Part shown: positions 51,159-61,614 of the stretch, piece after piece
Layout of the letters: each line of letters starts with the position of its first letter
Position numbering within the stretch: the stretch's first letter is position 1
DNA from: Branchinecta lynchi
Lineage: Eukaryota > Arthropoda > Branchiopoda > Anostraca > Branchinectidae
Reading direction: 5' to 3'
DNA length: 64,000 nucleotides
Assembly: GCA_023053575.1 (NCBI GenBank)
Contig: JAKZAP010000009.1
Coordinates: 15,233,869 to 15,297,868 of the forward strand
Notes under the pieces: generated by a model
Databases searched by the model: none
The model's input: the letters and a program-made list of their open reading frames with translations, nothing else
What the model was told of the DNA's origin: nothing
Position numbers and translations under genes: made by a program

Positions 51159-52186
51159 AAGACCAAATGTTTCGATGGGATCCCAAAATTTTAATATTTG
51201 CTCCCGACAATTCGGTCTTGTAGATATTCGATCTTCAACAGGCTTCTTAAACATTTTTACATTTAACATTTACAAACAGATTAAGGCCAATGGTGATAAT
51301 CGCAGAAGACCAAGTTCGTATTTGACAGTGCAAACCGGATACGCCAGCTGAATTTCAACAAGTTCAGAAATATTCAAATATCCGTTTTGCACTGTCAAAT
51401 ATTCAAATATGGATTCAGCATATGGTTTACCGTCTAGCCTACGTCGTATCTCCTTCCTTCCTTCCTTACTTCTGCCCAACTTCCGGTTTCGGCCGGATTC
51501 CGGACAGACTATTTGTCTGGCAAAAAACTAAAGCTCAAAAACGAATTCAGCATGTCTCCTTAACCCTACATCCAACCTCTAATCAACTCCAGATTAAACT
51601 TTTACTTTTAACAAATTTTCCGGTTTTAGCCGGATTCCGAACGATCTATACATCCGGTGAGAAAATGATTGTCATACGGGAATTCAGCATGTCTTCGTAC
51701 CCACAAGTCGACCACCTCATTAAATTTAAATAAAACTTTTCCTTTTAACAAATTCTTCGGTTTTGGCCAGATTCAAGCCGAACTAGTTGTCCGGCGAGAA
51801 AATAAATTTCCTTTTCGGACTCAGCACGTCTCCTTGCCCCTAAATCGAACCACTAGTCAACTTCATATAAAACTTTTACTTTTCACAAATTTTTCGGTTT
51901 TCGCCGGATTCCGGGTCCGAATTCAGCATGCCTCCTTACCCCTAAATCAACTATCTCAATAGCTTTAAAAAAAAAAAATTTGCCCATTAATTTGAAACCC
52001 CTCCCCATCCTCAAATATAGGGCTACTTAGCCCATCTTCGAAGTTGACCTGTACTTTGACCCAAAGTATCCTTCTACCAAGTTTCATCAAAATATCTCAT
52101 TCCCTTCGAGAGTTATAGTGCGGACAGACGGACAACTTTTGCGATGTCATAGGTATCCCTCCACTTACGTTTTGGGATCCAAAAAA
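51159..52186. mobile_element. GGGATCCC-ended element, third copy
   Basis: Starts AAGACCAAATGTTTCGATGG beside GGGATCCC and ends ACTTACGTTTTGGGATCC. Five diverged units around TTTTCCGGTTTTAGCCGGAT and CTTACCCCTAAATC lie inside, then TCATTCCCTTCGAGAGTTAT. Confidence 0.7.
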
Positions 52187-52315
52187 CTCCTTAGATATGA
52201 AAGCACCGGGCACAGAAAAAACGGTCCAGATCTTCTTTTTACACCTTACAGAGGGGAAAGGAAAAGTCCCATCAGGACACGGCCTCTCTCGTGTGGTTTC
52301 CCACGATTCCATAAA

Positions 52316-52924
52316 GAGCGTGTCAAACCCTTCTAATAATAGTAACTATTAGTTACTAATGTCGTTTCAACCTCGTCAAAAGCTACTTCGCTGACTGTTC
52401 CAACCTTCACGAAATAGTACCAGATAGTAACTATTTGTTACCGCGCTCGGGAGCATAGTTAGCGGGGTAACTACAATCTCTGAGCGTGTTCCACCCTGCC
52501 TACCGTAGTTACTACGCATGACGTCACAAATTCTGTCTTTTTGCTGTCAAGGCTGGAACAATTTTTCTATTTTCCAGCAAAATATCATGCCATGGGGGAA
52601 TCTGACCAATCACGTTACATAAATGCCTAGTTACCATGCTTACTACGCTCCCGAGCATGGTAAGCAAATAGTTACTATTAGTTACTATTTCGAGAAGGTT
52701 GGAACGGTCAGTGTATTAACTTTTCACGAGGTCGGAACGAAAATAGTAACTAATAGTTACTATTGTTAGAAGGGTGGAACACGCTCTCTGTGACGTGATT
52801 AGCCCGATCAGCCCGCGGCACGATATACTGATGAAAATAGATAAACTTTTTCCGACCTTGCCACCAAGAAGCCAGGATTCGTGACGTCATGCGTCGTAAC
52901 TACGGTAAGTAGGGTTGAACACTC
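52316..52924. mobile_element. GAGCGTGTTCCA-family element interrupted by a sister copy
   Basis: The outer copy reads inward from GAGCGTGTCAAACCC to its weakened right end GGGTTGAACACTC. It is split at AATCTCT|GTGACG by the inner copy. Confidence 0.85.
52482..52787. mobile_element. GAGCGTGTTCCA-family element, inner copy
   Basis: 306 bp with intact ends, flanked by TCT on both sides (52479-52481, 52788-52790); the outer copy carries one TCT there in its unbroken relatives. Confidence 0.9.
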
Positions 52925-53251
52925 GGCTGGCTCGGTTGCGGCTCGATCAGAGCGTTTTCGTGGTTGTATATGTGGCCGACAAATGTGTTTCCGTTACTGA
53001 CAAGGTTTTCGTGAGTCGCTTTGTGGCTCAAATTTAACAAAGAGCTGTCGAAGTGTTTTTCGATTTTGTGGCTCGGTTTCGGCAGGAAATCCAAATTTAA
53101 TGCAAATTTCTGTCGAAATAACAAAACTACCTAGTTTACTAAGCATAGAAACACACAACGTACAATCCTTCTGGTACAGAATGGTAACAAGTTCTGATTG
53201 TAGAGAAGTTCTATTTATAGATTTTGTTCTGTTTTCAGACGGTTGAGACTA

Positions 53252-53415
53252 CACTGTAAAAAGTTTCTCCCAGTAAGGATTAACGTTAACTGCAGTATTT
53301 TCTACTGGGATTAACCATATCTCTACTGGAATAAGATTAATTCGAATTAGAGATTCTCATTAGAGACAAGATTAATCCCAGTAGCAGATACTACAAGATT
53401 TTTTTTTTTAGAATG
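53252..53415. mobile_element. CACTGTAAAAA-family hairpin element
   Basis: Ends CACTGTAAAAAGTTTCTCCC and CAAGATTTTTTTTTTTAGAATG, flanked by TA. GCAGTATTTTCTACTGGGAT faces ATCCCAGTAGCAGATACTAC. Confidence 0.75.
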
Positions 53416-53544
53416 TACCGCCAAAGACAAAACAGACGAAACGGGGTTGCGAGGTTCAACGAGTCTGAAAACCTCTCAACATTTACCAACCTCGTCACCA
53501 TGTTTTCTTAAATTACCCCTAAATGGAATACTAAGACGCTGTTG

Positions 53545-53795
53545 TGTCCTGAGAAAGGCCGTATCCAAGGGGGGGGGGGGGGGGGTAGGGGTTGCCCTGA
53601 TGAGCAAAGCGGTACCCAGGGGGGAGGGCTTAGGGGGTTGGACCCCGCCCCCCCCCCCCCCCCCCGAAACATGTAAAAATTATCATTTTTATAGGCTTTT
53701 CCCTCCGATGTCTTTTTTGTACTTTTTTGTCCGACCCGCAGGCAACCCCCCCCCCCCCCCCCCCCGAATAAATTCCTGGATACCGGCCTGAGTCC
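53545..53795. repeat. Inverted-repeat element with G and C runs
   Basis: AAGGCCGTATCCA followed by 17 G on the left is mirrored by about 20 C followed by GAATAAATTCCTGGATACCG on the right. Another 18-C run lies in the middle. The frames here are products of the homopolymers. Confidence 0.6.
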
Positions 53796-53889
53796 TGAGT
53801 TTCTATTCCCTAAGTTCAAGGCAAAAGCCCACCTGCAAGTTTGACCTGCTCTTTGATTCTACTTCCATGAGTCTACCTTGTTCTACCTA

Positions 53890-53995
53890 TCTAGACCGTG
53901 TTCCACCCTACTTACCCTAGTTACTACGCATGACGTCACTAGTTCTCGACTTTTGGCATCCCGATTCCCGGCTGGAAATTTTTTTATTTTCATCA
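53890..53995. repeat. Left fragment of GAGCGTGTTCCA family
   Basis: GACCGTGTTCCACCCTACTT then TAGTTACTACGCATGACGTC and a decayed continuation; the right half is missing. Confidence 0.7.
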
Positions 53996-53999
53996 CAAT

Positions 54000-54645
54000 A
54001 TCTATACACTAGTGACCAAGAAAGACCTTCTACGTGAATGAGTCACAGATAAGAGACAAATTCCTAAAAATAGTTTTAGACTAATTTTTCTTTATACCTG
54101 GGACAAGAAACTGTCATACAATCGCTTTTCGGTAAAGGGGTAGGAAAACGAATGACAAGATGTTCGGCAGGGACTAAGTTCCTGAAACCCACAACACTTT
54201 TACAAACTATACTTTCTACAAAGATGATGAATAGATCGAAATTTGCTTTGACAGTTCATTGTAACTTGAAAAATTTGCCCGTTTGGCAAACTGAATGCGC
54301 CGGACACATTTTCTGATGCAAAAGAAATCCCTCTTTTATCTCACTGATCATGAGAAGACGGTGAACAGTGACAGTAGCCACTTTTGCGGGACGGTCCTCC
54401 AGAAATGAAGTTTCCGCAGTGTCTTTGGCCGCGTGTTCTAGGATTTGAGTGACATGTCGGAAGGAATAGAAAGTCAAGCGCCTAGGGTAGTAAGTTATCC
54501 CGTTCGCTCGTAGTTATGTGTCCCTTTATTTTGTGGCGAAGTGATGAAAACAGAAATACAAAAAAGGGTCAGAAACAATATAATCAAAACAACAGTCACG
54601 AATAAAATGCGACGTCAGAGTCACGAATACAATGTGACGACTTGT
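54000..54645. other. Unassigned; possible minus-strand ORF
   Basis: 54259-54477 on the minus strand reads FRHVTQILEHAAKDTAETSF and on to a stop with unbiased composition. No family is recognised and the splice context is unclear, so it may be a stray frame. Confidence 0.25.
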
Positions 54646-54646
54646 A

Positions 54647-54951
54647 GGGCGTGTTCCATCCTACTTACCGTAGTTACTACGCATGACGTCACGAATTCTG
54701 GCTTTCTGCCGTCAAGGCTGGAACGATTTTTCTATTTTCCATCAGAATATCATGCCACGGGCGAATCGGACCAATCACGTTGCAGAGATGCGTAGTTACT
54801 ACGCTTACCACGCTCCCGAGCATGGTAAGCAAATAGTAACTATTAGTTACTATTTCGAGAAGGTTGGAACGGTCAGCGTAGTAACTTTATGTGAGGATGG
54901 AACGGAAATAGTAGCTATTAGTAACTATTGTTAGAAGGGTGGAACACGCTC
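54647..54951. mobile_element. GAGCGTGTTCCA-family TIR element
   Basis: Same orientation as, and about 95 percent identical by eye to, the next copy; flanks GTA and ATA. Confidence 0.85.
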
Positions 54952-55058
54952 ATAGATTATAGAAGTTTCAAAGGCTAGGTTTGAAAGGGCCAAATAGCGG
55001 TCGTAATGTCCAGTCTGCCGATCAGTTTAACTTTTGCTAGCTCCGACTGCTCCACATA

Positions 55059-55363
55059 GAGCGCGTTCCATCCTACTTACCGTAGTTACTACGCATGACG
55101 TCACGAATTCTGGCTTTCTGCCGTCAAGGCTGGAACGATTTTTCTGCTTTCCATAAGAATATCATGCCACGGGCGAATCGGACCGATCACGTTGCAGAGA
55201 TGCGTAGTTACTACGCTTACCACGCTCCCGAGCATGGTAAGCAAATAGTAACTATTAGTTACTATTCTGACAAGGTTGGAACGGTCAGCTTAGTAACCTT
55301 TCGTGAGGATGGAACGGAAATAGTAACTAATAGTAACTAATGTTAGAAGGGTGGAACACACTC
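55059..55363. mobile_element. GAGCGTGTTCCA-family TIR element
   Basis: Ends GAGCGCGTTCCATCC and GGGTGGAACACACTC, flanked by ATA (55056-55058, 55364-55366). It lies 107 bases after the previous copy. Confidence 0.85.
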
Positions 55364-55377
55364 ATAGGCTAGGACAA

Positions 55378-55425
55378 ATATCCTTTGGGCCCAAGCTGAC
55401 TTTGAAACATTGTTTGAATAAATAG
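55378..55425. repeat. Penelope-like end fragment
   Basis: CCTTTGGGCCCAAGCTGACT then TTGAAACATTGTTTGAATAAA: the outer sequence of the 41.6 kb pair without the hammerhead part. Confidence 0.5.
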
Positions 55426-55429
55426 GCTA

Positions 55430-56580
55430 GGACGAAGAAAATTGCCTGGTACATACATGGATCGGAACGGAACCTGACGGAAAATCCGGACTGGAGAAGT
55501 TACAAGGACCTGCCAAGGAATGGGAATTCCCAGATCCAATCAACCTTGGGGCGGGGGGGGGGGGATCCTGGATATTGTGACATGCCTAAGGTGCGAACGT
55601 GCGATCTGAATCTGAACGTGCGATCTCGATTTCGATCTGAACGTGCGATCTCGATTCGAATGGAACTGATGAATAGCAACAGCAGGTGCCGTAGGTGCAC
55701 CATTTAAGTGTCCGGACGGCATTCTGGCAACAGGTTTGGGGTCAGGTACTGGAATCCAGATGGAGGACTATTTTTAGTATTTTAGTCTAACGACATACAT
55801 TCTCATTTACCTTCTAGAAGAAAATTTGACTACAATTTTTTTTGTATAGGTGTGTACATTTATATGTTCGAGTCGCATTCTTCGATTGTGTGGGGGGGGG
55901 GGGGGGGATTATGCCTTCTTCATTTCCTTTCTTCAACAATTGTCCCGTAAGATGTGTTAGACGTGCATCGTGAACTCGTAGTTTTACTTCTTTAATCAGA
56001 ATATATTCCTACCCTCTCATTATTTCTCTACATTTCATTATTTCTCTATATTTCCCTCTATATTTCTACCCTCAGTAGGCTATATTATATCCATATTGTG
56101 AGATGAAGATGAACAGGGCACCTCATCCTATTCCATACTAAGAGAAATAATCGCAATTTCGACTGCAATGATGTACTGAATATGGATATGCTGTCACAGA
56201 TAAGCTTACTGGCGTGGCCAGAACTGGAGCAAGATAATTCCAGACACGAAAGGAGACCTCACTTTCTACGACGTTGCCTTCAGCTTAGTTCCATGCTGTG
56301 AGACCAAGGGGGGGGGGGGGGGGGTCGAAAGCTATAGGATCTTAGAGCAGGAACAAGAGCTTTGGTACCGCGTATACTGGATTGGTTTTGTCTCCAACGG
56401 CAGGGGGGGGGGGGGGGTAGGGAATAAGGAGCTGTCTATTCCGGGAGAGCATAAATCTCAGAAGACTCTGGTGCCACAGGCCATTCTTTAAACCAGTGCA
56501 GCCACTTATCTCTGACGGAACCCTTGACATTTGGACGCAACAACACATGACAATCTGGTTCATACGAAACTTGGGGAACC
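55430..56580. other. Unassigned sequence with three long G runs
   Basis: Runs of 13 to 18 G at about 55553, 55890, 56308 and 56404. GAACGTGCGATCT(C/G)(A/G)AT is repeated four times near 55590-55660. No gene recognised. Confidence 0.45.
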
Positions 56581-56583
56581 CGT

Positions 56584-56655
56584 CACTACACCCACCCGTC
56601 ATTTCGCCCACACGTCACTTCGCCTAAAAAATCCGTCAGTTCGCCCACTTTATCC
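56584..56655. repeat. Short tandem CGTCACTTCGCCCA-like units
   Basis: CCCGTCATTTCGCCCACACG, CGTCACTTCGCC, CCGTCAGTTCGCCCAC and TCCGACAG follow at 17-23 base spacing. Confidence 0.6.
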
Positions 56656-56838
56656 GACAGTACTTGGTATATTTACCAAATAGTAAACGAGAAATCTCGC
56701 TTTTGCGCCTAAGGTCTTATGGTCGAACAGTTCTGGCTCGTTTTGTCAAAAAATTGGAAGATCGCAGAATACTGCGACTAGTGGCAATACTGCTTTCGAC
56801 ACTCGACCTGATTCCGACATCAGTGCTGATCAGATACA

Positions 56839-57008
56839 CACTGCACAAAACAAATCTTGCAGTATTTGCTACTGGGATTAATCTTGTATCTAATGAGATA
56901 AGAGTATCTCTAATTCGGATTAACCTTATTCCAGTAGAGATAAAATTAATCCCAGTAGCAAATACTGCAGTTAACTTTAATCCTTACTCGGAGAAACTTT
57001 TTACAGTG
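56839..57008. mobile_element. CACTGTAAAAA-family hairpin element
   Basis: Ends CACTGCACAAAACAAATCTT and AAACTTTTTACAGTG; GCAGTATTTGCTACTGGGAT faces its exact inverse on the right. Confidence 0.75.
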
Positions 57009-57282
57009 TATCGACCTTGTTGGATGAAAAAGCGGAAGCAGGGGGGGGGGGAGGTTCCAAGTAATGTCATGCTGCACACTACAACACGCGGAGATTGTAA
57101 CTCGTTATCGAGATCCCTCCTGAGGCATTATCGTATATTCAAACGATGGATTGTCCACTTGGTATACATTCTTACCGGCCGGCTCCAACCCAGCCCTATC
57201 AGTGGTGCCGGATGCAAATTGGACGATTCGTCTTTCAACGCTTCTTAGTCTGTTGATTTTAATATTCTAACACGTGGCAACC

Positions 57283-57488
57283 CCAGGGTTGGTCACCAAG
57301 AACCAGGGTGTACGAGTTACTTCAGGATACTTTGGGTTACTCAGGGTTACTTTTGGTTACATTGGGTTACTTTGGGTTACATTGCATTGGGTTACATTTG
57401 GGTTACTATGGGTTACATTAGGTTACATTGGGTTACTTTTGGGTTACTTTTCAGGGTGTACGAAGTTACTTTTGGTGACCAACCCTGG
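57283..57488. repeat. Small TIR element filled with TGGGTTAC repeats
   Basis: CCAGGGTTGGTCACCAA and TTGGTGACCAACCCTGG are exact terminal inverses. Between them about 12 copies of GGGTTAC(A/T)TT at 8-12 base spacing fill the element, plus CAGGGTGTACGA(A)GTTACTT at both ends as direct repeats. Confidence 0.75.
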
Positions 57489-57516
57489 TGGCAACCAGCA
57501 CCGGCAATGGGCACTT

Positions 57517-57820
57517 CCCTTTGAAAAATTTGTCTCAAAATAGTACTATGAAGTAGTACGAAAAAGTAGCATGCAGTACTAACGATTCTACTACATGCTT
57601 CTACTTCGAGGCTACCGCGTTACTGCATACTACTATATGCTACTATTAGCAAGACCGGATGCTACTATGGCAAGACAGGATGCTACTGGGTATTACTAGA
57701 TAAGATTGAACCAGTCTGAGGTACATTAAATGATAGTATTCTTTGCTATTACATAGTATTACATGCAACGTTTTCGTACTACTACCATACTACAACGCAG
57801 GCTACAAATTTTTCATCGGG
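57517..57820. mobile_element. TAGTAGT-rich TIR element
   Basis: CCCTTTGAAAAATTTGTCTC to CTACAAATTTTTCATCGGG; interior ATAGTACTATGAAGTAGTAC and TACTACTACC words. Full-length copy. Confidence 0.75.
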
Positions 57821-57940
57821 GTAGTGTATACCAAAGTCGGGAGGGGGCAACCCCTTGGTCCATTTCTCTCAACCTCTTTCTTGGATTCGTTGCCAGATTA
57901 CCAAATAGGTAAAATAGGCACCCGACCTCGCGAGAATACA

Positions 57941-58428
57941 GTTTTTGCGTCTCGCAGATACTATGGTATCTGATACCACGTTAGCTGGTTCCACATTCGT
58001 TTTTGCAGTTCTCCATCTATATACTTTGTTTTCAAAAACCACAGTTGCAGAATTTGAACTTTTAGAATACTTACATCCCCTCCCATCACAAGTAAAGTTG
58101 TGATGTGAAATGGCACCTCTGAAAAATACACTGTCCTGAGGTTCTCGGGTATTCTGATGACGAACAAAGAATGAACAAATAAAGAATTCTAGATTGGCTA
58201 GACATGAAATCTGAAAATTATCGGAAACGCGGATACTAAGATTAATTAAGAAAACTTCTCTCTCGCCTATTTGACAAAAGACTAGGCTCTTGAGTGGGTG
58301 ATGATCAGAGTGAAGTGACATGGCTTTTTCAAATACCACGGTCAGTTCCAGCAACTAGCCAGATACTCATGAACTGCAAAAACATCTTTACATCGTTGTA
58401 TCAGATACCATGGTATCTGCAAAGACGC
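57941..58428. mobile_element. GGTATCTGATACC-family TIR element
   Basis: GTTTTTGCGTCTCGCAGATA with ACTATGGTATCTGATACCAC on the left and CAGATACCATGGTATCTGCA with AAGACGC on the right. Confidence 0.75.
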
Positions 58429-58674
58429 AACTAATGCTTGGATGTCAAAAGAAAACAGAATCGAGCTTTCATAAACGGTTTCGGCGGAGACTACACACAC
58501 ACGTGTAATATATAGTAGTGATGGTCTCTCGATTTAGCGGACGTAATATAAACTACCAGGAGATCTCTCACTATAATAGTGGGGCACCGGAATATCGAAA
58601 ACCTAAAGGTCTCCTAAGAGTTTAGTGAGTTACGCCGGGATCCCTTTGACAACTCACCCAGTATTTTCTTCCAG

Positions 58675-58944
58675 ATGTACATCCTGGTATCCGGGGAACC
58701 TGGGTACGCTCTGAGCTCCATCTACGGGATATCAGAAGATCAAAAGTTTAAAATCGCCGAGAAACTTGGCTTGAAAGAAGTGCAAGAAGAGCCGAAGAAA
58801 AGAATTGGAGGCATGAAATTCCAGTTTCTCATCACACCCTTGAAGTTACTGAGTATGCTGCATGCGGAATACGGCGCGCAGATTATCACAAGCGCATGTT
58901 CGGACAAGGACCTGAAGTGGACTCTACAAATTAATGAATTATAA
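58675..58944 (+). CDS. Possible GTP cyclohydrolase I feedback regulatory protein-like exon
   Basis: An 89-codon frame opens with ATG immediately after a strong acceptor (TTTTCTTCCAG|ATG), suggesting a spliced 5' UTR or an upstream coding exon that I cannot find. Length, the N-terminal strand MYILVSGEP, a central 'EDQ...AEKLG' helix and the C-terminal 'L..L...G..I......LKWTLQ' pattern recall GFRP (84 aa in mammals), which adjusts GTP cyclohydrolase I and so tetrahydrobiopterin synthesis. Similarity is distant; the 'EYYVDDPPR' loop of GFRP is absent. It could instead be an unrelated small protein. No poly(A) signal is obvious. The 3' side runs into a SINE within 130 bases. Confidence 0.4.
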   Translation: MYILVSGEPGYALSSIYGISEDQKFKIAEKLGLKEVQEEPKKRIGGMKFQFLITPLKLLSMLHAEYGAQIITSACSDKDLKWTLQINEL

Positions 58945-59074
58945 AAGGAACGAATCAAAAGCTATGGTAACTACAGTGGATTACCGTGAATTGGCACGCC
59001 ATCTATGGCACACCGTGATTTTGTGCGCCGTCCCTTAGTGCTAAATAGTCACACCTTGACTGATAGAAAATACG

Positions 59075-59190
59075 CAAATGAGTAGTGAACTGAAAGACAC
59101 AAAAAATAGGAATTTCCTAGTGCGGGATTTGAACCCACGGCCTTCGCCTTTAACTGCCGTGGCCGATCATGTAACCCGCTCCAACCTGGT
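59075..59190 (-). mobile_element. tRNA-derived SINE
   Basis: On the minus strand: a tRNA-like head GGAGCGGGTTACATGATCGG, a perfect B box GGGTTCAAATCCCGC, then CTAGGAAATTCC and the shared tail TTTTTGTGTCTTTCAGTTCA. The A box is poor and the cloverleaf does not close. Confidence 0.55.
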
Positions 59191-60755
59191 GATTATACAT
59201 ATTCCAGTTCAGTACAAGTATACGGTTTAGCTCCGATAAGTCCCCAAATGCTCAGTACCGTGAACAGCGTCCAATTCCACATCGATACCCTGTTATAAAG
59301 GTCGCATCTCCAATTTTTGGGGCAAATTGATCAAACCCAGCAGTGCTTCCACTTCCTACCCTTCGAAAATCCTGCCGGGAAAAAAACTCGCCCTTCTTCT
59401 AAATAGGGAACATATACTACAAAATGCGCCGCAGGCAAGATTTTGTGGAAACACCCATCATCAAAGTGTATTTTTGTGATCAGAAATGAAGAATCAGAAG
59501 CATAACTTGCAAACGAAAGAAATAAACCACATTTTTTTTTATTAGATGGTGGAAGTTGGACAAAAGCGGAAGATCGAACGTACGTATAGCCGTATGCCAT
59601 AGGTAAAATAGATCTTCCGCTATGGTTACATTTTCCCCAGAATGACTTATTCTCACTGCAGCCTGTCAAAAATAACAGAAAATTCCTGGGAAATCCTGAA
59701 AAAGTCCGGATATCATTCTAAATCCTAGATTCTCAAAAATCCGGAATTTCAGAAAAAATCCTCAAAAGTGGAAGCAATGTATCCCAGTGGTAAGATTCTC
59801 CGGTCAAAACTACACATCTCCATGTTCTTGTCAACAACCTAAGAGCCATCTAGAGTCTCTTATCAAAAGATGTATCATGAGAGAGTTCGTATCATCCGAT
59901 CAAAATTGTGTCTCACGTACAACTGACAAATGAGGTGATACGACCTTTTGATAAGTGAGTATCGATAAGCGGCCGTCATGACCTTGCTTGCTTGTCTCGA
60001 CTCGGCGTTCACTCATTGGCTGAAACTTGGAAATAGGCGGTTACGACAGCTTGCGAGAGAGAAGTGTGAGACCAAGAACAAATACTCTGATAGAACTTCT
60101 GTCTTTAGTCCCATGCAGCGACTATGAATACCCCGACAAACCTGAGCGGACCTAGAGACATATACTATAGCTTTGAGGTAGTGTCGATACCCGTTTACTC
60201 ATTTTCCGTCTTCGCCGTTGCTTATCGCAGAAAAAAAAGTGCAGGAGGCGTACTCCGCGTGCTGGAGCGCGTCCATAGAACCAATTAGCTTTGACTTCTA
60301 CTTTTCCTCACTTGCGGGTTCACGGCGATTTAGCATTTGAAGAGGTAATGAAACGTGATGTCGCGCGAAGCTACTAACTTCCGCTCGAACGTAGCGGACA
60401 GGGTATGGGGAAATATTCGACTCCGCATCGTCATATTAGAGAGGTAGGGAGACGGGGGTTCTGTCAGATTATTTGTTTTTGGCGAGACCCTACTTACAAT
60501 CTACTAGGATATGTGTTTATATCCCGTCATCAGAAAACGAGGTCCGAAACTCCCTGACGATTAGAGTTTTTGCACTACCCTTTAATTTAAAAAGTGGAAG
60601 CTTCTCTTTTGTGTTCCATGGATCTATTGCACTCTGTGTGAACCGGGCTGATATCGAAGTGAGGGAGGGGCGAACAGAGACTATACCGCTTGGTCTGGTA
60701 TAAGGCTTAATTGAAATGGTTTGCAAATTCACCTTTTTGCAGTTCAGCGCTCCAC
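59191..60755. other. No recognisable gene; one small inverted repeat
   Basis: CTCTTATCAAAAGATGTATC (about 59857) is mirrored by TGATACGACCTTTTGATAAG near 59935, a roughly 110-base foldback. Nothing else is recognised apart from the GCGCCGCAGGCAA unit at 59427. Confidence 0.45.
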
Positions 60756-60762
60756 GATAACT

Positions 60763-61590
60763 GCGAAAACGACTTTTGACCGCGGTATCAGATACCACGA
60801 TGACTGCAAAAACGCCTTTTGACCGCGGTATCAGATACCACGATAACTGCAAAAACGCCTTTTGACCGCGGTATTAGATAACTGCAAAAACGCCTTTTGA
60901 CCGCGGTATCAGATACCATGATAACTGCAAAAACGCCTTTTGACCGCGGTATCAGATACCATGATAACTGCAAAAACACCTTTTGACCGCGGTATCAGAT
61001 ACCACGATGACTGCAAAAACGACTTTTGACCGCGTTATCAGATACCACGATAACTGCAAAAACACCTTTTGACCGCGGTATTAGATAACTGCAAAAACGC
61101 CTTTTGACCGCGGTATCAGATACCATGATAACTGCAAAAACGCCTTTTGACCGCGGTATCAGATACCACGATAACTGCAAAAACGCCTTTTGACCGCGGT
61201 ATTAGATAACTGAAAAACGCCTTTTGACCGCGGTATCAGATACCATGATAACTGCAAAAACGCCTTTTGACCGCGGTATCAGATACCATGATAACTGCAA
61301 AAACGCCTTTTGACCGCGGTATCAGATACCACGATAACTGCAAAAACGCCTTTTGACCGCGGTATCAGATACCACGATAACTGCAAAAACGCCTTTTGAC
61401 CGCGGTATTAGATAACTGCAAAACCGCCTTTTGACCGCGGTATCAGATACCATGATAACTGCAAAAACGCCTTTTGACCGCGGTATCAGATACCATGATA
61501 ACTGCAAAAACGCCTTTTGACCGCGGTATCAGATACCACGATATCTGCAGAAACACCTTTTGACCGCGGTATCAGATACCACGATAACTG
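60763..61590. repeat. 43-bp tandem array, about 20 units
   Basis: The unit is CGCCTTTTGACCGCGGTATC plus AGATACCA(C/T)GATAACTGCA plus AAA. Units 3, 8, 11 and 16 lack about 10 bases (GGTATTAGATAACTG), giving a 33-base form in a 5-3-5 spacing. The unit matches the sequence just inside the right ends of the GGTATCTGATACC family (49.4 kb, 58.4 kb). Minus-strand frames (PRSKGVFAVIMVSDTAVK) are by-products. The array ends at nine G, then CGT and a run of C (about 61591-61613). Confidence 0.9.
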
Positions 61591-61614
61591 GGGGGGGGGC
61601 GTCCCCCCCCCCCT

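Noticed and set aside
53447..53819. Proline- or glycine-rich proteins on both strands
   Set aside because: The glycine and proline stretches are translations of G and C homopolymers inside a repeat.
57300..57480. Interstitial telomere
   Set aside because: Spacing is irregular and exact terminal inverted repeats show it is the inside of a small element.
60788..61507. Several about 61-residue minus-strand frames with PRSKGVFAVIMVSDTAVK repeats
   Set aside because: Same by-product of tandem repetition (43-bp units, three of which make 129 bases).
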